64,000 nt of DNA from Sandaracinaceae bacterium (GCA_020633195.1 JACKEC010000037.1:12359-76358), one strand, 5' to 3'. Positions 46,054 through 56,317 are shown, numbered from the stretch's first letter. The notes: generated by a model from the letters alone, not told the origin. Numbers and translations: made by a program.

Positions 46054-47226
46054 GTGAGAGTCCTCGTGGGGGTCAGCGGCGGCATCGCCGCCTACAAGGC
46101 CGCGCTGCTCGTCCGCGAGCTGATGCGCCGCGGCCACGAGGTCCGGGTCGTGATGACCGAGGCGGCGACCCGGTTCGTCGGCCCGATCACCTTCACCGGG
46201 CTGACCGGGGCGCCGCCGGTGGTCGACCTCTGGGACGCGCGCTACGCGGGCGAGGTCCACGTCGAGCTCGCCGAGTGGGCGGACGCGATGGTCGTGGCGC
46301 CCGCGACCGCCCACACGATGGCGCGCGCGGCCGGGGGGATCGCGAACGACGCGCTCACCGCGACGCTGCTGTGCTTCGACGGCCCCGTGGTCTTCGCGCC
46401 CGCGATGCACACGCGGATGTGGAAGCACCCCGCGACCGCGCGTAACGTCGCGCAGCTCCGCGCGGACGGCGCCGCCTTCGTGGGCCCGACGGAGGGCCCG
46501 CTCGCCTCCGGTGACGTCGGCCTCGGTCGCATGGCGGAGCCCGACGTGATCGCCGCCGCGGTGGAGGCCTCGGTCCGCTCGGACCTCGCGGGCTTCACGG
46601 TGCTCGTCAGCGCGGGCGGCACCCACGAGGACCTCGACCCGGTCCGGTTCCTGGGCAATCGGTCCACCGGCAAGATGGGCTACGCGCTCGCCGAGCGGGC
46701 GGCGGCTCGCGGAGCACACGCCGTCCTCGTCAGCGGCCCGACGAGCCTCGCCACGCCCTCGGGGGTCGAGCGGATCGACGTCCGATCCGCGCTCGAGATG
46801 GAGGCCGCGATCCTCGAGCGCCGCGGCTCGGTGGACGCCATCGTGATGGCCGCCGCCGTCGCCGACTACCGGCCCGCCGAGCTCGCGACCGACAAGCTCA
46901 AGAAGACCGACGGCCCCCGCAGCCTCGAGCTGGTGCGCAACCCCGACATCCTCGCGGGCCTCGGCGCGTGGCGCGAGGGCTCGCACCCGGTGCTCGTCGG
47001 CTTCGCGCTCGAGACCCAGGACGTCGTGCCCAACGCGCGCGCCAAGCTCGCCCGCAAGCGGGTCGACCTCGTCGTCGCCAACCACGCGACGGACGCCTTC
47101 GGCAAATCGACCAACCGGGTCACCCTCGTCGCCGCCGACTCCGAGACCGCGCTGCCGGAGCTCGACAAGCGAGACGTCGCCGACGCGATCCTCGACTGGG
47201 TTCGCGCGCGGCTGCCCGCCTCCTGA
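46054..47226 (+). CDS. coaBC: Bifunctional phosphopantothenoylcysteine decarboxylase/synthetase
   Basis: A 390-residue two-domain enzyme for two steps of coenzyme A synthesis. The CoaC half (1-180) binds FMN (VSGGIAAYK), has the catalytic His in EVHVELAEWAD and the PAMHTRMW clamp. The CoaB half (about 185-390) carries NRSTGKMG, MAAAVADY and the KLKK loop for CTP-dependent ligation of phosphopantothenate and cysteine. The motif that holds the CoaC Cys in E. coli (ACGDVGPGRM) reads ASGDVGLGRM here, so Ser replaces Cys. GTG 46054 is the start; it is divergent from csoR. Confidence 0.92.
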   Translation: MRVLVGVSGGIAAYKAALLVRELMRRGHEVRVVMTEAATRFVGPITFTGLTGAPPVVDLWDARYAGEVHVELAEWADAMVVAPATAHTMARAAGGIANDALTATLLCFDGPVVFAPAMHTRMWKHPATARNVAQLRADGAAFVGPTEGPLASGDVGLGRMAEPDVIAAAVEASVRSDLAGFTVLVSAGGTHEDLDPVRFLGNRSTGKMGYALAERAAARGAHAVLVSGPTSLATPSGVERIDVRSALEMEAAILERRGSVDAIVMAAAVADYRPAELATDKLKKTDGPRSLELVRNPDILAGLGAWREGSHPVLVGFALETQDVVPNARAKLARKRVDLVVANHATDAFGKSTNRVTLVAADSETALPELDKRDVADAILDWVRARLPAS

Positions 47227-47247
47227 GTGACCTCGCGGCGGGGTGCG

Positions 47248-48522
47248 TCAGACGGGGAGGCCGGGGGCCGGGAACTGGTCGCAGAGCTCCTTCACCTCGG
47301 CCGCGATCCGCGCGAGCTTCGCCTCGTCTTCGACGTTCTCGATGACGTCCGCGATCCAGTCGGCGAGCCGCTTCATCTCGGCGGCGCCCATCCCGCGGCT
47401 CGTGATGGCCGGGGTCCCGATGCGGATGCCGCTGGGATCGAAGGGCTGCCGCGTGTCGAAGGGCACCGAGTTGTAGTTCGTCACGATGCCCGCCTTCTCG
47501 AGCGCGATCGCGGCCGGCTTGCCGGGGACGCCCTTGGGCGTGAGGTCGGCGAGGATCAGGTGGGTGTCCGTGCCGCCCGTGCTCAGCGCGATCCCGCGCG
47601 AGAGCATGCCTTCGGCGAGGGTGCGGGCGTTGTCCACGACCGCCTTCGCGTAGGCCTTGAAGCCGTCCGTGGACGCCTCCTTCGCGGCGACCGCGAGCCC
47701 GGCGATGGCCGAGTTGTGCGGGCCGCCTTGGAGGCCCGGGAACACCGCCCGATCGATCTTCTTCTGGTGGGCCGCGTCGCACAGGATCATCCCGCCGCGC
47801 GGGCCCCGCAACGTCTTGTGCGTCGTCGAGGTGATGACCTCGGCCTTGCCGACCGGGCTCGGGTGCGCGCCGCCCGCGATGAGGCCCGAGATGTGGGCGA
47901 TGTCGGCGACGAGCACCGCGCCGACCTCGCGCGCGATCTCGGCGAAGCGGTCGTAGTCGAGGACGCGCGGGTAGGCGGTCGTGCCGGCCCAGATCAGCTT
48001 CGGGCGGTGCTCGCGCGCGAGCGTCGCGATCTCGTCGAAGTCGATGCGGTGGTCGTCGGCGCGCACACCGTACTGGATGGCGTCGTAGTACTTGCCGGTG
48101 ACCGACACCTTCCAGCCGTGCGTGAGGTGGCCGCCGGCGGGGAGCCCGAGGCCGAGCGTCTTGTCGCCCGGCTTCATGAACGCGACGTAGACCGCGAGGT
48201 TGGCCGGCGAGCCCGAGTAGCACTGCACGTTCGCGTGGTCGGTGCCGAACAGCTCGCAGAGCCGCGTCTTCGCCAGCTCCTCGATCGCGTCGATGTGCTC
48301 CTGGCCCTGGTAGTACCGCTTGTGCGGGTAGCCCTCGGAGTACTTGTTGTTCAGCACCGAGCCGGACGCCTCGAGGACGGCCCGCGAGGCGTAGTTCTCG
48401 CTGGGGATGAGGCGGAGGGTGTCGTGCTGGCGGCGCTCCTCGAGGGCGATCAGGCCGTGGATCTCGGGGTCGGCGTCAGCGAGTGAGGGGTCGTTTCCGA
48501 GGGTCATTGGTGCCGGGCTCAT
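47248..48522 (-). CDS. glyA: Serine hydroxymethyltransferase
   Basis: A 424-residue (from ATG 48522) PLP enzyme interconverting serine and glycine and feeding one-carbon units to tetrahydrofolate. Family signatures: LIPSENYAS, YSEGYPHKRYYQG, the Lys loop TSTTHKTLRGPRGG and the folate/PLP region FPGLQGGPHN. ATG 48507 is an alternative start; I favour 48522 because a GAGGGG lies upstream, though rather far. It is divergent from trpE with only eight bases between the two start codons, so their promoters must overlap each other's coding or leader region. Confidence 0.94.
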   Translation of the reverse strand: MSPAPMTLGNDPSLADADPEIHGLIALEERRQHDTLRLIPSENYASRAVLEASGSVLNNKYSEGYPHKRYYQGQEHIDAIEELAKTRLCELFGTDHANVQCYSGSPANLAVYVAFMKPGDKTLGLGLPAGGHLTHGWKVSVTGKYYDAIQYGVRADDHRIDFDEIATLAREHRPKLIWAGTTAYPRVLDYDRFAEIAREVGAVLVADIAHISGLIAGGAHPSPVGKAEVITSTTHKTLRGPRGGMILCDAAHQKKIDRAVFPGLQGGPHNSAIAGLAVAAKEASTDGFKAYAKAVVDNARTLAEGMLSRGIALSTGGTDTHLILADLTPKGVPGKPAAIALEKAGIVTNYNSVPFDTRQPFDPSGIRIGTPAITSRGMGAAEMKRLADWIADVIENVEDEAKLARIAAEVKELCDQFPAPGLPV

Positions 48523-48530
48523 AGCACGGT

Positions 48531-50045
48531 ATGACCCCTCGGGTGCCACCCTCCGAGCCGATCCGCCCCAGCCTCGAAGACTTCGAAGCGCTGGCCCGCG
48601 ACGCGACCGTCGTCCCCGTCACCCGCGAGCTCCTCGCCGACGCGCTGACCCCCGTCCTGGCGTGGTCCACGATCGGCGGCGCGCCGGGCAGCTACCTGCT
48701 CGAGAGCGTCGAGCACGGCGAGAAGTGGGGGCGCTACAGCTTCGTCGGCTGGCGCCCGCACGCCCTCGTGCGCGGCCGCCGCGGGCGCTTCGAGATCGAG
48801 CGCGACGGCGTCGTCGAGGCCACCGACGTGGGCGACCCGTGGCCCGCGCTGCGCGCCTACCTCGCCGAGTGGGTCCCGCCGAGCGGGGGCCTCGACCACC
48901 TCCCGCGGTTCTGGGGCGGCGCGGTCGGCTACGTCGCGTACGACGCGGTCCGCACTTTCGAGCCGACCGTGGGCGATCGCCACGCGGACGCCGACGCGTG
49001 GGACTTCTCGTTCGCGGTCGGCGGGACGATGCTGATCTTCGACGACCTGCGGCAGCGCGCGCTCCTCGTGAGCCAGGCGCGGGTGGGGCCCGGGGTCGAT
49101 CCTCGCGAAGCGTACGAGCGAGCCCGCGAGGAGCTCGCCGCGCTCGCCGACGAGCTGTCGCGGATGCGCGTGCCGCGGCTCCTGCCGCCGCCGCGGGTCG
49201 GCTTCGACGGCGCGCTGCCGCCGTCGAGCTTCGACGTCGAGGGCTACCGCGCGGCGGTCGAGGTGGCCAAGGAGCACATCCGCGCGGGGGACATCTTCCA
49301 GGTCGTCCCGAGCCAGCGCTTCACCGTCGATGGTCGCAGCGTCGATCTGTTCGACGTCTACCGGATGCTGCGCGCGATCAACCCGTCCCCGTACATGTAC
49401 CTGCTCTCGTTCCCCGAGGTGGGGATCGCCGGCGCGAGCCCCGAGACGCTGGTCCGCGTGGAGGACGGCGTCGCGGAGGTCCGGCCGATCGCGGGGACGC
49501 GCAAGCGCGGCGAGTCGGCGGCGGACGACGACAGGATCGCCGAGGAGCTCCTCGCCGACCCGAAGGAGCGCGCCGAGCACGTCATGCTCGTCGACCTCGG
49601 CCGCAACGACCTCGGCCGCATCTCGAAGCCGGGCACGGTGAAGATCACCGAGGAGATGGCGATCGAGCGCTACAGCCACGTGATGCACGTCGTCTCGAAC
49701 GTCCGCGGCGAGCTCGCCGACGGCCGGGACGCGCTCGACGTCCTGCGCGCGACGTTCCCCGCGGGCACCCTCACGGGGGCGCCGAAGGTCCGGGCGATGC
49801 AGATCATCGAGGCGCTCGAGCCGGTGCGCCGCGGCGTGTACGGAGGCGCCGTCGGCTACGTCAGCTTCGACGGCAACCTCGACGTAGCCATCGCGATCCG
49901 GACGGTCGTGGCGCAGGACGGCGAGATCCGCGTGCAGGCCGGCGGCGGGGTCGTCGAGGCCTCGGACCCGCAGGCCGAGTACGAGGAGACGGTCAACAAG
50001 GCTCGCGCCGCGCTCGGCGCGATCGAGGCGGCCCGACGGCGCTGA
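48531..50045 (+). CDS. trpE: Anthranilate synthase component I
   Basis: A 504-residue chorismate-utilising enzyme making anthranilate, the first step of tryptophan synthesis. The N-terminal SYLLESVEHGEKWGRYSF matches the tryptophan feedback-binding LLES motif. The C-terminal chorismate-binding domain shows IFQVVPSQRF, SPETLVR, PIAGTRKRG, LVDLGRNDLGR and FPAGTLTGAPK. The partner glutaminase TrpG is not in the window; the next gene is a secreted glycosidase-like protein. Confidence 0.94.
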   Translation: MTPRVPPSEPIRPSLEDFEALARDATVVPVTRELLADALTPVLAWSTIGGAPGSYLLESVEHGEKWGRYSFVGWRPHALVRGRRGRFEIERDGVVEATDVGDPWPALRAYLAEWVPPSGGLDHLPRFWGGAVGYVAYDAVRTFEPTVGDRHADADAWDFSFAVGGTMLIFDDLRQRALLVSQARVGPGVDPREAYERAREELAALADELSRMRVPRLLPPPRVGFDGALPPSSFDVEGYRAAVEVAKEHIRAGDIFQVVPSQRFTVDGRSVDLFDVYRMLRAINPSPYMYLLSFPEVGIAGASPETLVRVEDGVAEVRPIAGTRKRGESAADDDRIAEELLADPKERAEHVMLVDLGRNDLGRISKPGTVKITEEMAIERYSHVMHVVSNVRGELADGRDALDVLRATFPAGTLTGAPKVRAMQIIEALEPVRRGVYGGAVGYVSFDGNLDVAIAIRTVVAQDGEIRVQAGGGVVEASDPQAEYEETVNKARAALGAIEAARRR

Positions 50046-50117
50046 GATTGTCGGGGCCTCGGGGGAAACGGCGTTCACGCTCTGCGCATCGGAGGCCTTT
50101 GCGCTAGCGTCTTCGCC

Positions 50118-51779
50118 ATGTCTTCTCGTTGGTTGGCGGTGCTGTGCGCGCTCTCGATGGCCCTGGGCTGCGACGGTGATCCGGAGACGGACGCCGGCGT
50201 GGACTTGGACGCTGGCTCGATGGACGCGGCGACGAGCGATCCCGACGCCGGCACCGACGGCGGCCCGCCGGCGACCGACGTCTGCGCGGAGCTCGGCCTC
50301 GCGACGACCCCGTTCGACGCCACGGCCACCGGCACCGCCTGGGAAGAGAAGGCGGGCGACTTCACCGTCCAGACCCTCGACGGCCCGTGGACGCTGAGCG
50401 AGGAGTGGAGCGGCTGCGAGTCGTACGTGTTCGTCGCGTACGCCGCCAACGACTACGGCCGCGGGATCTGGTCGACCTCGCCGGACCCGATCTTCACCGA
50501 CGGCCCCCGCAACGTTCATTACTTCTTCACCACGTGGGAAGCCACCGAGCCCGAGGCCATGGCGCGGGTCATGGAGATGCGCCAGAACGTCGAGGACGGC
50601 TTCGACTTCGTCGGCCTCCCCGAGGCGGATCGCGCCTTCTGGCGCACCCACGTCCACTACGTCACCTCGCCGGTCCGCATGATCGACGGCAGCGTCGGCG
50701 ACCTCGTCCGCGCCTCCGAGTACATCCTCAACGCGTTCGCGGTCACCCGCGAGCAGCGCCTCGATCCCGTCGGCTCGCTGATGACCGTCGGCGCGGGCGG
50801 CTTCCGGCCGGACCTCGGGATGGCGCGGTTCTTCTCGCCCTTCTACGACTACCTCTACGACCTCGACGCGCGCGTCGCGGCGGAGACCGACGCCACCGTC
50901 GTGGACGTGCTCCGCGACGAGACCACGACCCTGAGGACCCTCGACCGCCTCGTCACCCTCCCGGACGCCGCCGCGATGGGCGGCTTCGACACCCTCGAGG
51001 TCGACGTCGAGCTCACGTGCACCGCCGACCCGAGCAACTGCTCCGAGTGGGATCGCATCGCGTACGTCTTCTTCTGCGAGGACGAGGCGTGCGCCACCAC
51101 CCGCGAGCTCGTCCGCTGGATCACCCCGTACAGCCGCCCGGGTCGCCGTCGCTGGGTCATGGACGCCACCCCGTTCCTCGGCCTGCTGCGCGCGGGCGGC
51201 CCCCAGACCTTCCGCGCCGTCTTCGGCCCCGACTGGGAGGCGGCGACCGAGCGCACCGTGAGCGTCTCCCTGAGGTTCTCGTCGCGCGGCGAGCCCGACG
51301 CGGCGACCGGCGCCGAGCTCGCCTTCCGCGGGGGCAACTTCGACGCGAGCTACAACGACGCCCACACCCCGTTCGCCTTCACCCCGCCGGCCGACGCGAG
51401 CCGCGTCGAGCTCGTCGTCATCGTCAGCGGCCACGGCCAGGAGGCGGGCAACAACTGCGCAGAGTGGTGCGACCACCACCACACCTTCGACGTCGGCACC
51501 ACCGAGGTCGCCGACATCACCTTCACCGGCATGGCGGGCCGAGAGAACGGCTGCGCCGAGCTCGCGGGGCAGGGCGTCCCGCCCGGCCAGTGGGGCAACT
51601 GGTCCCCCCTCCGAGCGGGCTGGTGCCCCGGCCTCCCCGTCGAGACTCGCCGCTTCGACATCACCTCCGCCGTCACCCTCGGAGCCGAGAACCAGCTCTC
51701 CTACGCGGGCTCCTACGGAGGCGGCGCGCCCTCCGGTGGCAACATCGATCTGAGCGCCTACGTCGTCTACTACCGGTAG
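50118..51779 (+). CDS. Peptide-N-glycosidase F-like lipoprotein
   Basis: A 553-residue lipoprotein (lipobox MALGC) with an Asp/Ala/Gly linker, then a domain of about 210 residues of unknown type. The last 260 residues follow the order of the PNGase F core: NCSEWDRIAYV near 304 (the family's EWDR with catalytic Asp), RWITPYSRPG, the strand GLLRAGG, GHGQEAGNNCAEWCDHHH near 440 (catalytic Glu in AEWC), and ENGCAELAGQG with RAGWCPGLPV near 500. PNGase F cleaves asparagine-linked glycans from glycoproteins. A surface-exposed enzyme would suit predation or glycoprotein feeding; that is inference. Confidence 0.82.
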   Translation: MSSRWLAVLCALSMALGCDGDPETDAGVDLDAGSMDAATSDPDAGTDGGPPATDVCAELGLATTPFDATATGTAWEEKAGDFTVQTLDGPWTLSEEWSGCESYVFVAYAANDYGRGIWSTSPDPIFTDGPRNVHYFFTTWEATEPEAMARVMEMRQNVEDGFDFVGLPEADRAFWRTHVHYVTSPVRMIDGSVGDLVRASEYILNAFAVTREQRLDPVGSLMTVGAGGFRPDLGMARFFSPFYDYLYDLDARVAAETDATVVDVLRDETTTLRTLDRLVTLPDAAAMGGFDTLEVDVELTCTADPSNCSEWDRIAYVFFCEDEACATTRELVRWITPYSRPGRRRWVMDATPFLGLLRAGGPQTFRAVFGPDWEAATERTVSVSLRFSSRGEPDAATGAELAFRGGNFDASYNDAHTPFAFTPPADASRVELVVIVSGHGQEAGNNCAEWCDHHHTFDVGTTEVADITFTGMAGRENGCAELAGQGVPPGQWGNWSPLRAGWCPGLPVETRRFDITSAVTLGAENQLSYAGSYGGGAPSGGNIDLSAYVVYYR

Positions 51780-51861
51780 CCGCGAGCCCCGACGCGAAGA
51801 CGTCACGAAGTCCTTTGACAGCCCCCGAGAGCCGCGCTAGAAACCGCATCCTCGACTGCCT

Positions 51862-53268
<1,407 letters not shown>

Positions 53269-53272
<4 letters not shown>

Positions 53273-53532
53273 CGACCTCCCTCGCTCCCGTTCTCGACCA
53301 GTGCCAGCACGTCCTGTCGGCGGAACTTCCAGTTGCGTCCGACCTTCGTGCCCCTGAGGCGCCTGTCTCGCGCCCACACCATCACCGTCTTCTCGGCCAC
53401 CCCCAGGAGCTCCGCGGCCTCGCAGGTGTCGAGGTAGCCCCCGTCCCCGGGTGACTGCCGCAGCGCCCCCTCGATCTCCTTCCGGATGATCGCACGAAGC
53501 TCGTCCACGGTGATGACGACGATTTCGCTCAT
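53269..53532 (-). CDS. Excisionase-like HTH protein
   Basis: An 87-residue protein. The second half is a MerR/excisionase-type helix-turn-helix (LDTCEAAELLGVAEKTVMVWARDR, shown in part) followed by a basic wing (GTKVGRNWKFRRQDV). The first 30 residues form an extra acidic helix. Its stop overlaps the integrase start and its ATG 53532 overlaps the stop of the 64-residue gene (ATGA). This position, directly before int, supports a role as recombination directionality factor. Confidence 0.85.
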
Positions 53533-53723
53533 CGCCGACTCCCGGGCGGCAGGTCCGCGGCGTATCGATCGGCCACGTGGAGGGCTTCGGTCGACCCCGC
53601 GACCCGCGCGGACCGGTACGCGCGCCCCCCTACGGGGGGCAGCGTACCGAGTACCGGTCCGCGAAGCCGGGCTCGCGACCGATACGGCGTACCGATACGG
53701 TCGGCGCGGTATCGGTCCGTCAT
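53529..53723 (-). CDS. 64-residue basic protein within a coupled operon
   Basis: ATG 53723 lies in an ATGA overlap with the ATPase gene's stop, and the stop TGA (53529-53531) overlaps the excisionase ATG in the same way. Two such overlaps are hard to explain unless this frame is translated. The product is very rich in Arg (about 14 of 64) and Tyr, with repeats of a D/T-x-Y-R pattern (DRYRADRIGTPYRSR). I recognise no family. The repeat pattern comes from DNA repeats in this stretch, so the protein may be a by-product of a DNA-level signal. Confidence 0.5.
   Translation of the reverse strand: MTDRYRADRIGTPYRSRARLRGPVLGTLPPVGGRAYRSARVAGSTEALHVADRYAADLPPGSRR
53607..53717. repeat. Cluster of inverted and direct GTACCG/ACCGATAC repeats
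   Basis: A perfect 13-base inverted repeat CGCGGACCGGTAC (53607-53619) and GTACCGGTCCGCG (53651-53663) encloses a second hairpin, GGTACGC ... GCGTACC around GCCCCCC-TAC-GGGGGGC. To the right, ACCGATACGG occurs twice as a direct repeat (53678-53687 and 53691-53700) and once inverted (GGTATCGGTC, 53708-53717). All share the core accSRtac. The arrangement resembles iterons or an operator or excisionase-binding region. Confidence 0.75.
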
Positions 53724-54943
53724 GACTTCTCCTCGGCACCGGCGTTCACGCGGTACGGTTTGCCGTGTCCACGGGTGAGTCGGCCCTCCTTGAGCAGCCT
53801 CGTGAGCGCGGCGGCCTTGAGCTTCTGGGCGCCGCGAACGAGCTTCAGCACCTCGGGGCGAGTCGTTGGTGCTTTCCCTCGGCGAGTGGCGTCCCTCAGC
53901 GCCTCGACCAGCTCCTCCGCGAGCGCGGCGGTCCGCGCCGCTTCTTCCTCGGGGTTGGTGTTCGTGGTGGCACCGGCCTGCGGCTCGATCTCCCGCAGCG
54001 TCTGGGATGCGCGGTCGAGCTTCAGCGTGATGTGTCGGCCGTCCCTGAACCGGGGCCCCAGCTTGTTCTTGGGAATCTCGAGCTGGATGACGTCCTCGCC
54101 CTCGTTCCGCAGCGAGATGAGGACCCGCGCCGCGTATTCGATGGCCCCCGAGAACTTGCTCGCCGCCAGCGCCGAAGTCGGTTCGCCTGGTTTGTTCGAT
54201 CGATACGCGTCCCTCGCCATCTCGCTGGTCGCGAGGACCAGCATTCCGTGCGTGCTGCAGACGGACCGGATCGCCGTCACGCGCATCTCCACGGCGGTCG
54301 TCATGGAACCGTCGCTCCGTCCCGCCTCCGCATCGCATCGCGCGGTCTGAATCGAGTCGATGCCGAGCACGGCGCCCAAGCTCCGCTCGGCCGCGAACCG
54401 AGCGAGGGCCTCCGCGGCCGCCTCGATGGTGAAGTCCGCGTCGAAGAGCAGGAGCTCCAGCTCGCAGAGCTCGGTTCGGATGATCTCGAGCGTGTGGGGC
54501 TCACGGCTCTCGCACGCGTCCCGGTCGATGCCCTGGCGCTGGGCGAGCCTTCCGACGATGTCGCCAGGCTCCTCATCGATGCAGAGCACGCCGATCGCGA
54601 AGCCGAGCTCCCCGAAGTGGTGGAGGAGCTGGATGAGGAGAGCCGTCTTGCCGGCGTCCGGGGCCCCCTGAATGATCACCCGCTCCCCGAGTGCGGGACC
54701 GCCGCGCGTGGCGGCATCGAGCTGTGGCAGTCCCGTCGAGAGTCGCTCGACCTTCCCCTCCTCGCGCCAGGTCTCGAGGACGGTCTCGATCGTCTCGGCG
54801 CGCGGTTCGGAGTCGCTGGCGCGAGTGGCCGGCTCGGGCGGGCTCTGTCCCTCACGCGTGTCGACGGGCATCCCTCGTCCATCGAACGGGACGCCGGCGC
54901 GCCGGTGGTCGTTGAGGTCGGTCAAGCCGTCGTCGGCGCTCAT
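53720..54943 (-). CDS. RecA/DnaB-like ATPase of the element
   Basis: A 407-residue protein. A 75-residue disordered N-terminus precedes a RecA-fold ATPase with Walker A GAPDAGKT near residues 93-100, an acidic motif CIDEEPGD, Walker B AVLGIDSIQ and a Thr/Ser-rich sensor (VLATSEMARDA). The C-terminal 90 residues look like a winged-helix domain (LTRLLKEGRLTRG). Similar proteins in mobile elements are RepA-like or DnaB-like helicases for element replication. ATG 54943 overlaps the primase stop by four bases (ATGA), as expected for a working pair. Confidence 0.82.
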   Translation of the reverse strand: MSADDGLTDLNDHRRAGVPFDGRGMPVDTREGQSPPEPATRASDSEPRAETIETVLETWREEGKVERLSTGLPQLDAATRGGPALGERVIIQGAPDAGKTALLIQLLHHFGELGFAIGVLCIDEEPGDIVGRLAQRQGIDRDACESREPHTLEIIRTELCELELLLFDADFTIEAAAEALARFAAERSLGAVLGIDSIQTARCDAEAGRSDGSMTTAVEMRVTAIRSVCSTHGMLVLATSEMARDAYRSNKPGEPTSALAASKFSGAIEYAARVLISLRNEGEDVIQLEIPKNKLGPRFRDGRHITLKLDRASQTLREIEPQAGATTNTNPEEEAARTAALAEELVEALRDATRRGKAPTTRPEVLKLVRGAQKLKAAALTRLLKEGRLTRGHGKPYRVNAGAEEKS

Positions 54944-56019
54944 CGTCCGCCCCGCCAACGCTCGACGCGCAGCTCGCCGGCACGAGCACGGACGCCGAGC
55001 CCCTCACAGATCTGCGCGGCGAAGCGCTCGCCCGCCGGGTCGAGATCGGTCGCGATCACCACGACGGAACCCCGAGGGATCCTCGAGGAGAGCTCTGGGC
55101 TCCACGAGCCGGTGAGGACGCCGAGGCTCGACCAGTCCGCCGCGGGCTCGGTGGCCGCCGTCAGCAGATCGAGCTCGCCCTCGGCGACCACGAGACGGCC
55201 AGGCACCCCGCCGCCGAGCATCGCCCGCGCCTGCGGACACGCGAGCACCAGCCCCCGGCGCTCGAAGCCCGACGCCGCCAGAGACTTCGGCCCGCGATCC
55301 GAATGGAGCGAGCGCGCGAGAATGGAGCGCATCGTTCCGGTTGCGTCGACGAGTGGTAGGAGGAGTCGATACCCCGACGCCGACCAAGACCGCCCGCCGG
55401 GCATTTGCGCCCACGTCGGCTGCCAGCGCGCGTCACGGGGCACCACGCGAGCGAGGTCGAGCTCGGCGATGTGGTCGGCGTCGAGGTGGCGGTCCTTCAG
55501 GTAGGCGCGGGCCTCCGCGTCCGAGGTGACCGAGCTGGCTTCACCCCACAGCCGGTGGACCTCCCCGGTGCCGGGGTACCGCGGTGCTGCCGCGACCTCG
55601 CGGCGAGGGAGGGATTCCAGGGGCTCGCCGAGGATCCGAAGGCACACCTCCCGCACCTCCCGAACGCCGGCCGAGCTGAGGCCGCCGAACTTCCGTCGCA
55701 CCGTGGCGAGCGATACGAAGTGCAGCGCGTCACCGCTCTCATGGCACGCAAAGCAGCGAAATCCGTACGGCGCCGAGCGTCGGACGCCGATGGCCCCTCG
55801 GCGGTCCCGACGATTTGGATGGCGACGGTCGACGCCGCAGGCGGGGCAGGGCGCCACCGTGAACGACGACGGACTCTCGCCGACCAGGAACCCGAGATGG
55901 CGGGCGACCTGGGGGATGCCGATGCCTCGCATCTGGCCGACCCAATCCGGCCGCGTCGGAGGACGCGCGTGACTACTCGCCCTGGAGTCACTAGGTTGCT
56001 TCGGGGTTGGCGCCATCAT
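54940..56019 (-). CDS. DnaG-type primase (CHC2 zinc finger plus TOPRIM)
   Basis: A 359-residue protein. The N-terminal zinc site has CPACG near 58-62, a His-rich loop and CFACHESG near 89-95. The C-terminal TOPRIM domain carries VVAEGELDLL and ATDLDPAGERFA, the metal-binding Glu and DxD needed for nucleotide transfer. Together they fit a compact element-encoded primase. I chose ATG 56019 because GGAGG lies six bases upstream; 56025 and 56016 are alternatives. The start overlaps the upstream HTH gene by about 29 bases. Confidence 0.85.
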   Translation of the reverse strand: MMAPTPKQPSDSRASSHARPPTRPDWVGQMRGIGIPQVARHLGFLVGESPSSFTVAPCPACGVDRRHPNRRDRRGAIGVRRSAPYGFRCFACHESGDALHFVSLATVRRKFGGLSSAGVREVREVCLRILGEPLESLPRREVAAAPRYPGTGEVHRLWGEASSVTSDAEARAYLKDRHLDADHIAELDLARVVPRDARWQPTWAQMPGGRSWSASGYRLLLPLVDATGTMRSILARSLHSDRGPKSLAASGFERRGLVLACPQARAMLGGGVPGRLVVAEGELDLLTAATEPAADWSSLGVLTGSWSPELSSRIPRGSVVVIATDLDPAGERFAAQICEGLGVRARAGELRVERWRGGR

Positions 56020-56239
56020 CGCCATCCTCCGTGCGCGCCGCGGTCTGACCACCGCGGCGCGCGCTCGTGTTTCGGTTTCGCGACAGGAGCTCGGTCAACG
56101 CGTCGAGCGTCACGAGGCGCCGGCGCCCGATCCGGATGGACGAGAGTTCGCCCGACCGGATCAGTCGCTCGACGGTTCGGCGGCTGAGCCCAGTGGCCTC
56201 AGCCGCCTCCGCGACACTCAATGCGACCCGTTCCGCCAC
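55991..56239 (-). CDS. Small HTH protein (excisionase/AlpA-like)
   Basis: An 82-residue protein from GTG 56239. The first 55 residues form a helix-turn-helix of the excisionase family (SVAEAAEATGLSRRTVERLI in part), followed by a wing (IRIGRRRLVTLDAL). The tail is polar and probably disordered. It is the first gene of the element backbone and overlaps the primase start, so it may control this operon or act in excision. Confidence 0.82.
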   Translation of the reverse strand: MAERVALSVAEAAEATGLSRRTVERLIRSGELSSIRIGRRRLVTLDALTELLSRNRNTSARRGGQTAARTEDGDDGANPEAT

Positions 56240-56317
56240 GAACCCATCTTGGGCGCGGAGCGGGGCCCCAAGAGCAAGACGACGTATGGTCGATTCGCCT
56301 CGACCTCTTGCGAAGCG

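Noticed and set aside
44512..47085. An 857-codon reading joining the metal permease to sequence antisense to coaBC
   Set aside because: The permease has its own ATG at 45696 overlapping the csoR stop; the longer part is antisense to clear coaBC motifs.
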